The position numbers and the translations under genes were made by a program. The notes below the pieces were generated by a model. The model ran no database searches. It saw only the letters and a list, made by a program, of their open reading frames with translations, and was not told where the DNA came from. Of a stretch of DNA of 64,000 bases, positions 25,029 through 34,117 are shown one piece after another. This stretch comes from Flavobacterium sp. M31R6 (GTDB lineage Bacteria > Bacteroidota > Bacteroidia > Flavobacteriales > Flavobacteriaceae). The stretch spans positions 2,480,001 to 2,544,000 of the forward strand of contig NZ_CP054141.1 of NCBI RefSeq assembly GCF_013284035.1. The letters are read 5' to 3'. How positions within the stretch are numbered: the first letter of the stretch is position 1; every line of letters begins with the position of its first letter.

Positions 25029-25109
25029 ATGAAAAAGGCAGATAAAAAAATATCCGTAGTAATTATGGCTTGGGCATTAGCCTTTATAATGCTTATTATG
25101 TTTTTATAA
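25029..25109 (+). CDS. 26-residue membrane micropeptide between kdpF and kdpA
   Basis: ATG at 25029, two bases after the kdpF stop, ending TAA at 25107-25109. Basic start MKKADKKISVV followed by a hydrophobic IMAWALAFIMLIMFL, a single helix with positive-inside topology. kdpA starts 33 nt later. Not a known Kdp subunit to me; possibly another small companion of the pump. Confidence 0.55.
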   Translation: MKKADKKISVVIMAWALAFIMLIMFL

Positions 25110-25142
25110 GAGCCGAAAAAATTAATTTCTAACAAATAAAAT

Positions 25143-26864
25143 ATGAACACAGAGTTTTTTGGAGTCATCAGTATTTTTATCGTCACGATAGTTTTGGCTA
25201 TTCCTGTTGGAAGGTATATAGCCAAAGTGTATTTGGGAGATAAAACAATGCTTGATGCAATTTTCAATCCAATTGAAAAATTTATTTTCAAAATCAGTGG
25301 TATCGATTCCACTGAAGAAATGAACTGGAAGCAACATCTGAAAGCGCTTTTAAGCGTAAACATGGTTTGGTTCTTTCTATGCTTTTTAGTTTTAATTTCT
25401 CAAGGAAGTTTACCGCTAAATCCAGACGGGAATCCATCGATGACACCGGATTTGGCATTCAATACCGCCATTTCATTTGTTGTGAACTGTAATTTGCAGC
25501 ACTATTCAGGTGAATCAGGTCTTTCATATTTAGGTCAGCTTATGTTAATGTTCCTTCAATTTGTTTCTGCAGGTACAGGAATGGCTGCAGCCGCTATGGT
25601 TTTTGTAGCCATGAGAGAAAGAACTACTGATAAACTAGGAAATTTTTATAATTTTTTCATCAAAAGTTGTACCCGTATTTTATTGCCACTTTCTGCCATT
25701 GTTGCTGTTGTTTTATTATTCAGTGGAACACCAATGACTTTTGAAGGGAAAGATAAAATCGTGACTTTACAAGGCGATACAGTTGAAGTTTCCCGTGGTC
25801 CCGCAGCAGCTTTCATCGGAATCAAACATATTGGTACAAACGGTGGTGGTTTTTTTGGAGCCAATTCGGCACATCCATTTGAGAATCCTACTTATTTCAC
25901 CAATGCAGTTGAATTGTGGGCACAGTTAATCATTCCGTTTGCAATGATTTTTGCCTTAGGTTTTTTCCTTAACAAAAGAAAATTGTCTTATATCGTTTTT
26001 GGAGTAATGACGGTTGGGTTTTTAATGCTCGTTATACCTACCATAATCAGTGAACTCAACGGAAACCCTGCCATAGAAAAAATGGGAATTGCTCAAGCAA
26101 CTGGTGCAATGGAAGGTAAGGAAGTTCGTTTTGGTCCCGCTATTTCAGGATTCTGGAGTATTGCAACGACCGTTATTTCTACAGGTTCTGTCAACAGTAT
26201 GCACGATAGTTCAATGCCAGTTTCTGGTTCGATGCAGTTATTGGCGATGATGGTCAATGCCTTTTATGGCGGCTGTGGAGTAGGGTGGTTGAATTTTTAC
26301 ATCTTTATAATTCTAGCGGTATTCATTTCAGGTTTAATGGTCGGACGAACACCAGAGTTTTTAGGCAAGAAAATTGAAGCTCGCGAAGTTAAAATCGCTG
26401 CTATTATTGCTATTCTACATCCTTTATTGATATTGGCAGGAACAGCTTTAGCTTCTTATTTTGCTGCCAATAATACAGCGATGGGCTACTGGTTTAGTGG
26501 AAACGCGACTGGTTGGTTGAATAATCCAAGTCATCACGGATTCTCGGAAATGCTATATGAATTCACATCAAGTGCGGCCAATAACGGTTCTGGTTTTGAA
26601 GGTTTAGGTGATAATAATCCATTTTGGAACATCAGTACAGGAATTGTATTGCTGTTGAGTCGTTTCATTCCAATCATTGGGCCACTAGCTATTGCAGGAT
26701 TATTGGCGAACAAAAAATATATTCCAGAAAGTGCTGGGACTTTAAAAACTGATACTACCATTTTTGGTGTGATGGTTTTTGCTGTAATCGCGATTATTGC
26801 GGCGTTGTCTTTCTTTCCAGCTTTGGCACTTGGACCTTTAGCGGAGTACTTTACAATAAAATAA
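25143..26864 (+). CDS. kdpA: K+-transporting ATPase subunit A
   Basis: 573 residues, about ten membrane helices, usual length for KdpA. Characteristic segments: AIPVGRYIAKVYLGDKT, NTAISFVVNCNLQHYSGE, GTNGGGFFGANSAHPFENPT (the selectivity-filter region), and SAANNGSGFEGLGDNNPFWN. KdpA is the K+-binding channel-like subunit related to the SKT superfamily and acts with KdpB, KdpC and KdpF in the inner membrane for high-affinity K+ uptake. Followed by kdpB after 12 nt. Confidence 0.98.
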   Translation: MNTEFFGVISIFIVTIVLAIPVGRYIAKVYLGDKTMLDAIFNPIEKFIFKISGIDSTEEMNWKQHLKALLSVNMVWFFLCFLVLISQGSLPLNPDGNPSMTPDLAFNTAISFVVNCNLQHYSGESGLSYLGQLMLMFLQFVSAGTGMAAAAMVFVAMRERTTDKLGNFYNFFIKSCTRILLPLSAIVAVVLLFSGTPMTFEGKDKIVTLQGDTVEVSRGPAAAFIGIKHIGTNGGGFFGANSAHPFENPTYFTNAVELWAQLIIPFAMIFALGFFLNKRKLSYIVFGVMTVGFLMLVIPTIISELNGNPAIEKMGIAQATGAMEGKEVRFGPAISGFWSIATTVISTGSVNSMHDSSMPVSGSMQLLAMMVNAFYGGCGVGWLNFYIFIILAVFISGLMVGRTPEFLGKKIEAREVKIAAIIAILHPLLILAGTALASYFAANNTAMGYWFSGNATGWLNNPSHHGFSEMLYEFTSSAANNGSGFEGLGDNNPFWNISTGIVLLLSRFIPIIGPLAIAGLLANKKYIPESAGTLKTDTTIFGVMVFAVIAIIAALSFFPALALGPLAEYFTIK

Positions 26865-26876
26865 TATAAAAAAAAA

Positions 26877-28910
26877 ATGAGTAAAAATAAATCCACTTCA
26901 TTATTTGAGAGCAAGCAGGTAAAAGAAGCATTAGTGCAGTCTTTTATGAAGCTTAATCCTAAAGTAATGTTCAAAAATCCGGTAATGTTTACCGTAGAAA
27001 TAGGGACTGCCATTATGTTTGCTGTGTGTATTGCCATTTTGTTTGGTGCACAGGATCAAGGTAGTTTTATCTATAATTTCATTGTTTTCCTAATTTTGTT
27101 TGCAACTCTTTTGTTTGCCAATTTTGCCGAAGCAATTGCCGAAGCCAGAGGAAAAGCACAAGCGGACAGTTTGAGAAAAACGCGCGAGGAAACGCCTGCA
27201 AGACAACTTTTGGCCAATGGTGAAATCAGAAATGTAAGTTCATCCGCTTTGAAAAAAGGAGATGTTTTTATCTGTGAATCAGGTGATTTGATTGCCACAG
27301 ATGGCGAAATCATCGAAGGATTGGCAACTATTGATGAAAGTGCCATTACTGGCGAAAGTGCTCCGGTAATACGTGAATCAGGTGGAGACAAATCTTCTGT
27401 AACGGGAGGAACCAAAGTATTGTCAGATAAAATTAAAGTCATTGTAACCTCAGAACCAGGAGAAAGTTTCCTTGACAAAATGATTGCTTTGGTAGAAGGA
27501 GCAAGCCGTCAAAAAACACCAAACGAAATTGCTTTGACGATTCTTTTGGCTGCGTTTACCTTAATATTCGTGATTGTTTGTGTGACTTTGAAACCGTTTG
27601 CTGATTATGCGAATGCACCAATTACGATTGCGGCTTTCATTTCTCTTTTCGTATGTTTAATTCCAACTACTATTGGAGGTTTACTTTCTGCAATTGGAAT
27701 CGCGGGAATGGACAGAGCGTTGCGTGCTAACGTAATTACGAAGTCAGGAAAAGCAGTGGAAACTGCAGGTGATATTGATGTATTGCTTTTGGATAAAACA
27801 GGTACAATTACTATTGGAAACAGAAAAGCAACTAATTTCTATCCTGCAAAAGGAGTTATGCTAGAAGATTTTATTAAGTCTGCGGTATTAAGTTCACTAG
27901 CCGATGATACTCCGGAAGGTAAAAGTATTGTGGAATTAGCTGGACCAGATGTATCTCAAAAATTATCTATTGAAGGCGCTACTTTAATCAAATTTACTGC
28001 CGAAACCAGAACTTCTGGAGTGGTTTTAAGAGATGGAACCAATATTCGTAAAGGAGCTCAGGATGCGGCAAAAAACATTGCACTTCAAGCAGGTCATATT
28101 TTTCCCGAAGATGTTTCTGAAAGAGTTATTGCTATTTCTTCAAAAGGAGGAACGCCATTAGTAGTTATCAAAAATAATGAAGTTCAGGGTGTTATTGAAT
28201 TGCAGGATATTATTAAAACTGGAATGAGAGAACGTTTTGAACGTTTGAGAAAAATGGGTGTAAAAACGGTGATGGTTACCGGAGATAATCCCTTGACGGC
28301 CAAATTTATTGCCGAAGCAGCCGGTGTTGATGATTTTATCGCCGAAGCCAAACCTGAGGATAAAATGAATTACATCAAGAATGAACAACAACTTGGTAAG
28401 CTAGTTGCGATGATGGGTGACGGTACGAATGATGCACCCGCTCTTGCTCAAGCAGATGTTGGTGTAGCAATGAACAGTGGTACTCAAGCTGCGAAAGAAG
28501 CGGGTAACATGGTCGATCTTGACAATGACCCAACTAAGTTAATTGAAATTATTGAAATCGGAAAACAGCTGTTGATGACTAGAGGAACGCTTACTACTTT
28601 CTCAATTGCGAATGACGTTGCCAAATATTTTGCTATTGTTCCTGCGCTTTTCATAGCTTCAATTCCTGCTTTACAAGGATTGAACATTATGCAATTGCAC
28701 AGTCCGGAAAGTGCCATTTTATCAGCGGTGATATTTAATGCAATTATAATTCCGATATTGATTCCGCTAGCGTTGAGAGGGGTTGATTACAAGCCAATCG
28801 GTGCGAGTGCTATTTTGAAAAGAAACCTGTTAATTTATGGCTTGGGAGGAATAATTGTTCCTTTCATCGGAATCAAGTTAATTGATTTGGTAGTTGCTTT
28901 ATTTATGTAG
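26877..28910 (+). CDS. kdpB: K+-transporting ATPase subunit B (P-type ATPase)
   Basis: 677 residues. P-type ATPase with the phosphorylation motif DKTGTIT (Asp near 306), the actuator loop [20 protein letters not shown], hinge [20 protein letters not shown] and the KdpB-specific [11 protein letters not shown]. It hydrolyses ATP to drive K+ through KdpA. The next gene, kdpC, is unusually far away (273 nt) because a composite palindromic repeat separates them. Confidence 0.98.
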   Translation: MSKNKSTSLFESKQVKEALVQSFMKLNPKVMFKNPVMFTVEIGTAIMFAVCIAILFGAQDQGSFIYNFIVFLILFATLLFANFAEAIAEARGKAQADSLRKTREETPARQLLANGEIRNVSSSALKKGDVFICESGDLIATDGEIIEGLATIDESAITGESAPVIRESGGDKSSVTGGTKVLSDKIKVIVTSEPGESFLDKMIALVEGASRQKTPNEIALTILLAAFTLIFVIVCVTLKPFADYANAPITIAAFISLFVCLIPTTIGGLLSAIGIAGMDRALRANVITKSGKAVETAGDIDVLLLDKTGTITIGNRKATNFYPAKGVMLEDFIKSAVLSSLADDTPEGKSIVELAGPDVSQKLSIEGATLIKFTAETRTSGVVLRDGTNIRKGAQDAAKNIALQAGHIFPEDVSERVIAISSKGGTPLVVIKNNEVQGVIELQDIIKTGMRERFERLRKMGVKTVMVTGDNPLTAKFIAEAAGVDDFIAEAKPEDKMNYIKNEQQLGKLVAMMGDGTNDAPALAQADVGVAMNSGTQAAKEAGNMVDLDNDPTKLIEIIEIGKQLLMTRGTLTTFSIANDVAKYFAIVPALFIASIPALQGLNIMQLHSPESAILSAVIFNAIIIPILIPLALRGVDYKPIGASAILKRNLLIYGLGGIIVPFIGIKLIDLVVALFM

Positions 28911-28914
28911 TAAC

Positions 28915-29161
28915 AAAGGTTCTGAGGTGCTAAGATGCTAAGTTTCTGAGTTCGATTGTTGATTTTTCGGAGCAGAAAGATTAGGCATTTTTGGAAATAT
29001 TGTCCCGCTATCCGCTACAATCTTGCGGACCGAACACCGGCCCACAAGGATTTTCGCTACTATCGGGGCTAAGGAGAGAGATTTTTGCTTTTTTATTTAA
29101 CAAAAAGCATTTGCTTTTCAAAAATCTCAGAGACTTAGTATCTCAGCGACTTAGAAACTAA
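28915..29161. repeat. Composite inverted repeat splitting kdpB from kdpC
   Basis: An arm of short word-like units (GGTTCTGAGGTGCTAAGATG, then CTAAGTTTCTGAG) at 28918-28950 is approximately complementary to CTCAGAGACTTAGTATCTCA, GCGACTTAGAAACTAA at 29126-29161. Between them lies a complete repeat family A copy. The kdpB-kdpC spacer is 273 bases, whereas kdpA-kdpB is 12. Confidence 0.7.
28969..29072 (+). repeat. Repeat family A, copy 3
   Basis: GGAGCAGAAAG, then TCCCGCTATCCGCTACAATC, a short GC-rich hairpin core, AAGGATTTTCGCTACTATCG and GGGCTA. This is the least degraded of the four copies and sits inside the inverted repeat between kdpB and kdpC. Confidence 0.75.
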
Positions 29162-29183
29162 ACTTAAAAAAAAAACAAACAAA

Positions 29184-29738
29184 ATGAAAAACATATTTTC
29201 AATAGTAAAATTCACCGCATTATTGGTGGTTTTATTCTCCGTTATTTATACTATGGCAATTTTAGGAATTGCACAATTTGCTCCAAATAAGGGTAAAGGA
29301 GAAACCATTTCTGTAAATGGAAAAGTAGTGGGGTATCAAAAAATTGGTCAAAAATTTGACAAACCCAATTATTTTTGGGGACGACCATCGGCAGTGGATT
29401 ACAATGCCGCGGGAAGCGCAGGTAGTAACAAAGGACCAAGCAATCCTGAGTATTTGGCTTTGGTACAAAAAAGAATTGATACGTTTTTGATAGCGCATCC
29501 GTATTTGAAAAAATCAGAGATTCCTTCGGATATGGTAACGGCTTCGGGTAGTGGTTTGGATCCAAATATATCACCGGAAGGCGCTTTGATTCAGGTAAAA
29601 AGAGTAGCAAAAGTTCGAAATTTATCTGAGGAAAAAGTGAAAGCATTTGTGGAAACCAAAATCAATAAGCCAACTTTAATGGGAACTTCAACAGTAAATG
29701 TTTTAGAGTTGAATGTAGCTCTGGATGAGTTGAAATAA
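29184..29738 (+). CDS. kdpC: K+-transporting ATPase subunit C
   Basis: 184 residues. One N-terminal membrane helix (about 8-30), then periplasmic KdpC domain: GKVVGYQKIGQKFDKPNYFW, GRPSAVDYNAAGSAGSNKGP, ASGSGLDPNISPEGALIQV, and NVLELNVALDEL at the end. KdpC is the periplasmic subunit thought to increase K+ and ATP affinity of the complex. Followed by a strong 11-bp hairpin and then the porin gene. Confidence 0.97.
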   Translation: MKNIFSIVKFTALLVVLFSVIYTMAILGIAQFAPNKGKGETISVNGKVVGYQKIGQKFDKPNYFWGRPSAVDYNAAGSAGSNKGPSNPEYLALVQKRIDTFLIAHPYLKKSEIPSDMVTASGSGLDPNISPEGALIQVKRVAKVRNLSEEKVKAFVETKINKPTLMGTSTVNVLELNVALDELK

Positions 29739-29746
29739 AAAAATAA

Positions 29747-29786
29747 CCCTTTCAGATTTACATCCCCGGCCAGGGATCTGAAAGGG
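29747..29786 (+). terminator. Hairpin between kdpC and the porin gene
   Basis: CCCTTTCAGAT at 29747-29757 and ATCTGAAAGGG at 29776-29786 form a perfect 11-bp stem with an 18-nt loop that is itself GC-rich. No T tract follows, so it may act as an mRNA-stabilising or processing element rather than a terminator. Confidence 0.5.
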
Positions 29787-29816
29787 CATCGATTAATAAA
29801 AATCTAAACAAAAATA

Positions 29817-30893
29817 ATGAAAAAAATAATAGTTACAGCTTTTATAGCTTTTGGTTTTACAACAATTAATGCTCAAGAAGAGTCAAAAAGTCCAATTACG
29901 TTTTCAGGTTATGTAGATACTTATTACAGTTATGATTTTGGGAAACCGGATAATCATACGAGACCAGGATTTATTTACAGTTACAATAGAGCGAATGAAG
30001 TTAATTTGAATTTAGGGATGGCAAAAGTGAATTATACAAAAGAAAATGTTCGTGGGAATTTGGCACTTATGGCTGGAACGTATGCACAATACAACATGGC
30101 AGCAGAACAAGATTTGCTGAAAAACGTTTATGAAGCTAATGTGGGTGTTAAAATTTCAAAAGACAATAATCTTTGGATTGATGCAGGAGTTATGCCTTCA
30201 CATATTGGATCTGAAAGTGCGATTGGAAAAGACTGTATGACTTTGACCAGAAGTATTGGTGCCGATAACACTCCTTTTTATGAAGCTGGAGTAAAAATCG
30301 GGTACACTTCAAAGTCTGAAAAATGGTATTTGGCAGCAATGTATTTAAACGGTTGGCAACGCATTCAAAAAGTTGATGGCAATCATACGCCGGCTTTTGG
30401 AACTCAAGTGACTTTTAAACCAACGGCAAAAGTGGCATTAAACTGGAGTACTTATGTTGGAAACGAACAGCCTGATATTGATAAGAAATGGCGCTATTTT
30501 AATGATTTTTACGGAACATTTAAATTGACTGATAAAACAACTGTTATTGCTGGTTTTGATATTGGATCACAACAATCTGCAAAAGGAAGCAGCGATTATG
30601 ATGTTTGGTATACTCCGTCTGCAATCATTCAATACAAGCCAACAGACAAAATTCAATTGGCCGCTAGAGGAGAATATTACCAAGACGAAAAAGGAGTGAT
30701 AATTCCAACAGGAACACCAAATGGTTTTAAAACCTATGGGTTCTCAGCAAATTTTGATTATTTGCCAACAGAAAATGTAATGTTTAGAATAGAAGCCCGA
30801 ACTTTGAATAGCAAGGATGATGTCTTTTTGAAGGACAACAATCCAACAAATAATAATGTGTGCATAACTACATCTTTGGCTATATCAATTTAA
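29817..30893 (+). CDS. Outer-membrane porin of the kdp locus
   Basis: 358 residues. Signal peptide MKKIIVTAFIAFGFTTINAQ, then a beta-barrel of alternating short strands: ITFSGYVDTYYSYDFG, GNLALMAGTYAQYN, NLWIDAGVMPSHIGSESA, and a last strand ending in NVCITTSLAISI. It is of the type often annotated as 'porin' or OmpL-like beta-barrel (DUF1597-like) in Bacteroidota. Placement after kdpC, before the sensor genes, suggests it helps K+ cross the outer membrane. A terminator hairpin follows. Confidence 0.85.
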   Translation: MKKIIVTAFIAFGFTTINAQEESKSPITFSGYVDTYYSYDFGKPDNHTRPGFIYSYNRANEVNLNLGMAKVNYTKENVRGNLALMAGTYAQYNMAAEQDLLKNVYEANVGVKISKDNNLWIDAGVMPSHIGSESAIGKDCMTLTRSIGADNTPFYEAGVKIGYTSKSEKWYLAAMYLNGWQRIQKVDGNHTPAFGTQVTFKPTAKVALNWSTYVGNEQPDIDKKWRYFNDFYGTFKLTDKTTVIAGFDIGSQQSAKGSSDYDVWYTPSAIIQYKPTDKIQLAARGEYYQDEKGVIIPTGTPNGFKTYGFSANFDYLPTENVMFRIEARTLNSKDDVFLKDNNPTNNNVCITTSLAISI

Positions 30894-30926
30894 GGTAAAA
30901 AGGCAATAAGAAGAAATTTTTATTGG

Positions 30927-30974
30927 AAACCATTAAGGAATTAAGTTTAATAGGGCTTAGTTTCTTAATGGTTT
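30927..30974 (+). terminator. Hairpin after the porin gene
   Basis: AAACCATTAAGGAA at 30927-30940 and TTTCTTAATGGTTT at 30961-30974, one mismatch, followed by AAAAAGTTTT. It may end or attenuate the kdp transcript before kdpD. Confidence 0.5.
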
Positions 30975-31020
30975 AAAAAGTTTTATTTAAAATGAAATGA
31001 TTCAACTGTTAGTTTAACTT

Positions 31021-32148
31021 ATGGATAACGAAAAAGAAAATAATGTAAAGCACTTTCTGGATTTAATTCAAAAATCACGTAAAGGAAAGTTTAAAGTCTA
31101 CATTGGGATGAGTGCCGGTGTGGGCAAAACTTTCAGGATGCTACAGGAAGCGCATACGCTGTTGAAAAACGGAATTGATGTGAAAATTGGATATATCGAA
31201 ACACACGATCGTAAGGAAACACACGATTTGTTGGAGGGATTACCTGTAATTCCACGTCGGACTATTTTTTACAAAGGAAAACAGCTCGAGGAAATGGATG
31301 TGCAGGCCATTATCAATTTACGTCCAGAAGTAGTAATAGTTGATGAATTGGCTCACACCAATATCGAAGGTAGTAAAAACGAAAAACGTTGGCAAGATGT
31401 TTTGGAGATTCTGGAAGCAGGAATCAATGTAATTTCGGCCGTAAATATTCAGCATATTGAGAGCTTAAACGAAGACGTAAAGCGAATCACCAATGTTGAT
31501 GTTCTAGAGCGTGTTCCGGATAATGTACTGCGAATGGCAGATGAAGTCGTAAATATCGACTTGACTTCGGAGGATCTAATTGACCGTTTGAAAGAGGGAA
31601 AAATTTATACAGCCGATAAAATTCAGACTGCTTTGAGTAATTTTTTTAAGGCTGAGCAAATTTTGCAATTACGGGAATTGGCTTTGCGTGAAGTGGCTAG
31701 TCAAGTAGTTCGAAAAGTGGAGAATGAAGTGCCGAAAAATCTAGCTTTGCGACATGAAAAGTTGTTGGCCTGTATTAGCAGTAATGACAGAACGGCTAAA
31801 ATTGTCATTCGAAAGGCAGCTCGATTAGCTAGTTATTACAACAGTGACTGGTATGTTTTATATGTGGAAACACCAAAAGAAAGCTCAGATAAAATTGCAC
31901 TTGACAAACAACGGCATTTGATTAATAATTTTAAATTAGCCACACAATTGGGAGCAGAGGTGATTAAAGTTGAGGCTAAAAATATCACAGATGCCATGCT
32001 GGAAGTGGTTAAACAAAAAGGTATCACAACGGTTTGTATTGGAAAACCACATTTTAATCTATTTAGAGTAATTTTGTCTACAACCATTTTTAACAGATTA
32101 TTGAATAAATTATCTTCATCTAATATTGATCTTGTAATTCTATCATAA
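31021..32148 (+). CDS. kdpD: KdpD sensing half: KdpD domain plus universal-stress-protein domain
   Basis: 375 residues. KdpD domain at about 20-230 with Walker A GMSAGVGKTFRML (from residue 29), VVIVDELAHTN and NVISAVNIQHIESLND-like segments, then a Usp domain at about 250-375 (LACISSNDRTAKIVIRKAAR). The membrane and kinase parts of canonical KdpD are absent and appear as a separate gene at 34118-35230. In other bacteria this half senses K+/ATP and cyclic-di-AMP; here it must signal in trans, either to the HAMP-PAS kinase next to it or to the separated KdpD kinase half. Confidence 0.93.
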   Translation: MDNEKENNVKHFLDLIQKSRKGKFKVYIGMSAGVGKTFRMLQEAHTLLKNGIDVKIGYIETHDRKETHDLLEGLPVIPRRTIFYKGKQLEEMDVQAIINLRPEVVIVDELAHTNIEGSKNEKRWQDVLEILEAGINVISAVNIQHIESLNEDVKRITNVDVLERVPDNVLRMADEVVNIDLTSEDLIDRLKEGKIYTADKIQTALSNFFKAEQILQLRELALREVASQVVRKVENEVPKNLALRHEKLLACISSNDRTAKIVIRKAARLASYYNSDWYVLYVETPKESSDKIALDKQRHLINNFKLATQLGAEVIKVEAKNITDAMLEVVKQKGITTVCIGKPHFNLFRVILSTTIFNRLLNKLSSSNIDLVILS

Positions 32149-32231
32149 AATGAAATCGCCATGACTCCAAAATACAAATAGGAATTAAGAATGGCTGTAT
32201 TATATTTCCAAAATTTAAATATTATCTATAT

Positions 32232-33968
32232 ATGAAAATTAAAACTAAATTAAATTTAGGTGTCGGATTGTTATTTGTTATGATAATTATCTTGACTTTA
32301 GTCAGTGCTTTTTATATTTTTTCGATAAAAAAAGACACTGAAAATATTTTGAAAGCCAATTATAATACTTTGGAATACTCTCGAAATATGCTGCTTTCAT
32401 TAGATGAGGTTGATGGCAATGAAGAGAAAGCAATAGCTACATTTGAAACCAATCTGAATAAACAAAATAAGAATGTAACTGAGGTAGGAGAAGGTGACGC
32501 AACTCGTAATTTAAAAAAAAGTTTTAATCTTTTAAAAACAAATAGAGCTGATGAAAAATTAAAAAGTCAAATTCGACAAGATATCTTCGAGATTATGAAG
32601 TTGAATATGGTTGCTATCAAACAGAAAAGTGATATTGCCAAACACACCGCCGAAACAGCCAATATGTGGATAGCCATAACGGGAACACTATGTTTTTTGA
32701 TAGCTTTTAATCTGTTGGTAAACTTACCCAATAATATTGCCGACCCCATTAAGGAGCTTACTGCAAGTATTAAAGAAATTGCCAATAAAAATTATTCGGA
32801 ACGAGTGCATTTTATGAGTCATAGTGAGTTTGGTGATTTGGCAAAATCATTCAATACGATGGCTCAAAAATTGGAGGAGTACCACGATAGCAATCTTTAT
32901 AAATTGTTGTTTGAAAAGAAAAGACTGGAAACCTTAATCAACAAGATGAATGATCCTATTATCGGATTGGATAATCAGGGAGTGGTTTTATTTGTCAATG
33001 ATGAAGCTTTGAAAATCATCGGCCTCAAATCTGAAGAAGTACTTGGAAAAACTGCTATAACCCTTGGGTTGACAAATGATTTGATGAAATCATTAATAGA
33101 TAAAAACATTGAAAATAAGGATAATTTACACGGGCGCAAACCACTTCCGATGAAAATTTTTGCCGATGGAAAAGAAAGTTATTTTGAAAAAGAAAACGTA
33201 AATATTACGATTCAGCCCACAGGTGAAGACCAAACTATTGATATTGGAGACGTAATTATTCTGAGAAATATCACTCCATTTAAAGAATTGGATTTTGCCA
33301 AAACAAATTTTATAGCGACCATTTCACACGAATTAAAGACACCTATTTCAACTATGAAATTAAGTTTGAATTTATTGGAAAATGAGCAAACAGGGACAAT
33401 GAATGAAGAGCAAAAACATCTGATAGAAAGCATCAAGGATGATGGTGAGCGCTTACTAAAAATTACAGGAGAGTTATTGGAACTTTCACAGGTTGAAACC
33501 GGTAATATTAAACTCAATATTGAAAAAAGCAACCCTTATGAAATCGTGCATTATGCTACCGAAGCGGTAAAAATACAAGCCGAACAAAAGCAAATTGAAT
33601 TGCTAGTAGAAACTACCGACAATCTTCCAATGGTAAAAGCAGATAGCGAAAAAACGTCTTGGGTGCTGATTAATTTCTTGACAAATGCCATTCGTTATTC
33701 TTCTGAAAAAAGTGCCATTAGAGTGAAATTGGAAAGCGATAACCATCAAATTTTGTTTACTGTTATTGATACCGGAAAAGGAATTGACAACCGTTATTTG
33801 TCCAAAGTTTTTGATAAATATTTTCAAATACCGGGAAGTCACAAAACGGGAACAGGGTTGGGATTGGCCATATCTAAAGAATTTATTGAAGCTCAAGGCG
33901 GTACAATAGGCGTTGAAAGTGAATTGGGTCTTGGAAGCACTTTTTATTTTAAACTATTGAGTGTTTAA
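32232..33968 (+). CDS. HAMP-PAS sensor histidine kinase of the kdp locus
   Basis: 578 residues: membrane helices at about 9-31 and 145-167 enclosing an alpha-helical sensor, HAMP at about 170-225, PAS at about 233-345 (LINKMNDPIIGLDNQGVVLF), HisKA with FIATISHELKTPISTMKLS (His near 368), and HATPase with DTGKGID and TGTGLGLAISKEF. Starts 83 nt after the KdpD half. Likely partner of the sigma-54 regulator at 22235, by the usual pairing of such kinases with NtrC-type regulators (inference). Its input region is duplicated as a stand-alone protein at 23671-24210. Confidence 0.9.
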   Translation: MKIKTKLNLGVGLLFVMIIILTLVSAFYIFSIKKDTENILKANYNTLEYSRNMLLSLDEVDGNEEKAIATFETNLNKQNKNVTEVGEGDATRNLKKSFNLLKTNRADEKLKSQIRQDIFEIMKLNMVAIKQKSDIAKHTAETANMWIAITGTLCFLIAFNLLVNLPNNIADPIKELTASIKEIANKNYSERVHFMSHSEFGDLAKSFNTMAQKLEEYHDSNLYKLLFEKKRLETLINKMNDPIIGLDNQGVVLFVNDEALKIIGLKSEEVLGKTAITLGLTNDLMKSLIDKNIENKDNLHGRKPLPMKIFADGKESYFEKENVNITIQPTGEDQTIDIGDVIILRNITPFKELDFAKTNFIATISHELKTPISTMKLSLNLLENEQTGTMNEEQKHLIESIKDDGERLLKITGELLELSQVETGNIKLNIEKSNPYEIVHYATEAVKIQAEQKQIELLVETTDNLPMVKADSEKTSWVLINFLTNAIRYSSEKSAIRVKLESDNHQILFTVIDTGKGIDNRYLSKVFDKYFQIPGSHKTGTGLGLAISKEFIEAQGGTIGVESELGLGSTFYFKLLSV

Positions 33969-34086
33969 GTATAAAAGTTTGTATTCTCTTTGTAGAAACT
34001 TAATTCATATTGGTTAATAAATTAAATCTTTATAAAATCTTTATACTCTTGTTTGTTATATTATAAAATACTTACATCATATCCTT

Positions 34087-34094
34087 TAACTTTG
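34087..34094 (+). promoter_or_regulatory. Candidate -7 element before the KdpD kinase half
   Basis: TAACTTTG matches TAnnTTTG, 23 bases before the ATG at 34118, within a 149-nt gap. It suggests the kinase-kdpE pair has its own promoter. No spaced -33 TTG seen. Confidence 0.4.
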
Positions 34095-34117
34095 CCTTAA
34101 CAAATAAAGACTAGGGT

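Noticed and set aside
24548..25363. Minus-strand ORFs of 71-118 codons over the kdp leader and kdpA start
   Set aside because: Antisense shadows of the micro-gene cluster and kdpA, with no start context or conserved features.
28915..29161. CRISPR-like or insertion-sequence interpretation of the kdpB-kdpC insert
   Set aside because: Units are inverted and irregular in length, there are no regular spacers, no transposase ORF and no target-site duplication.
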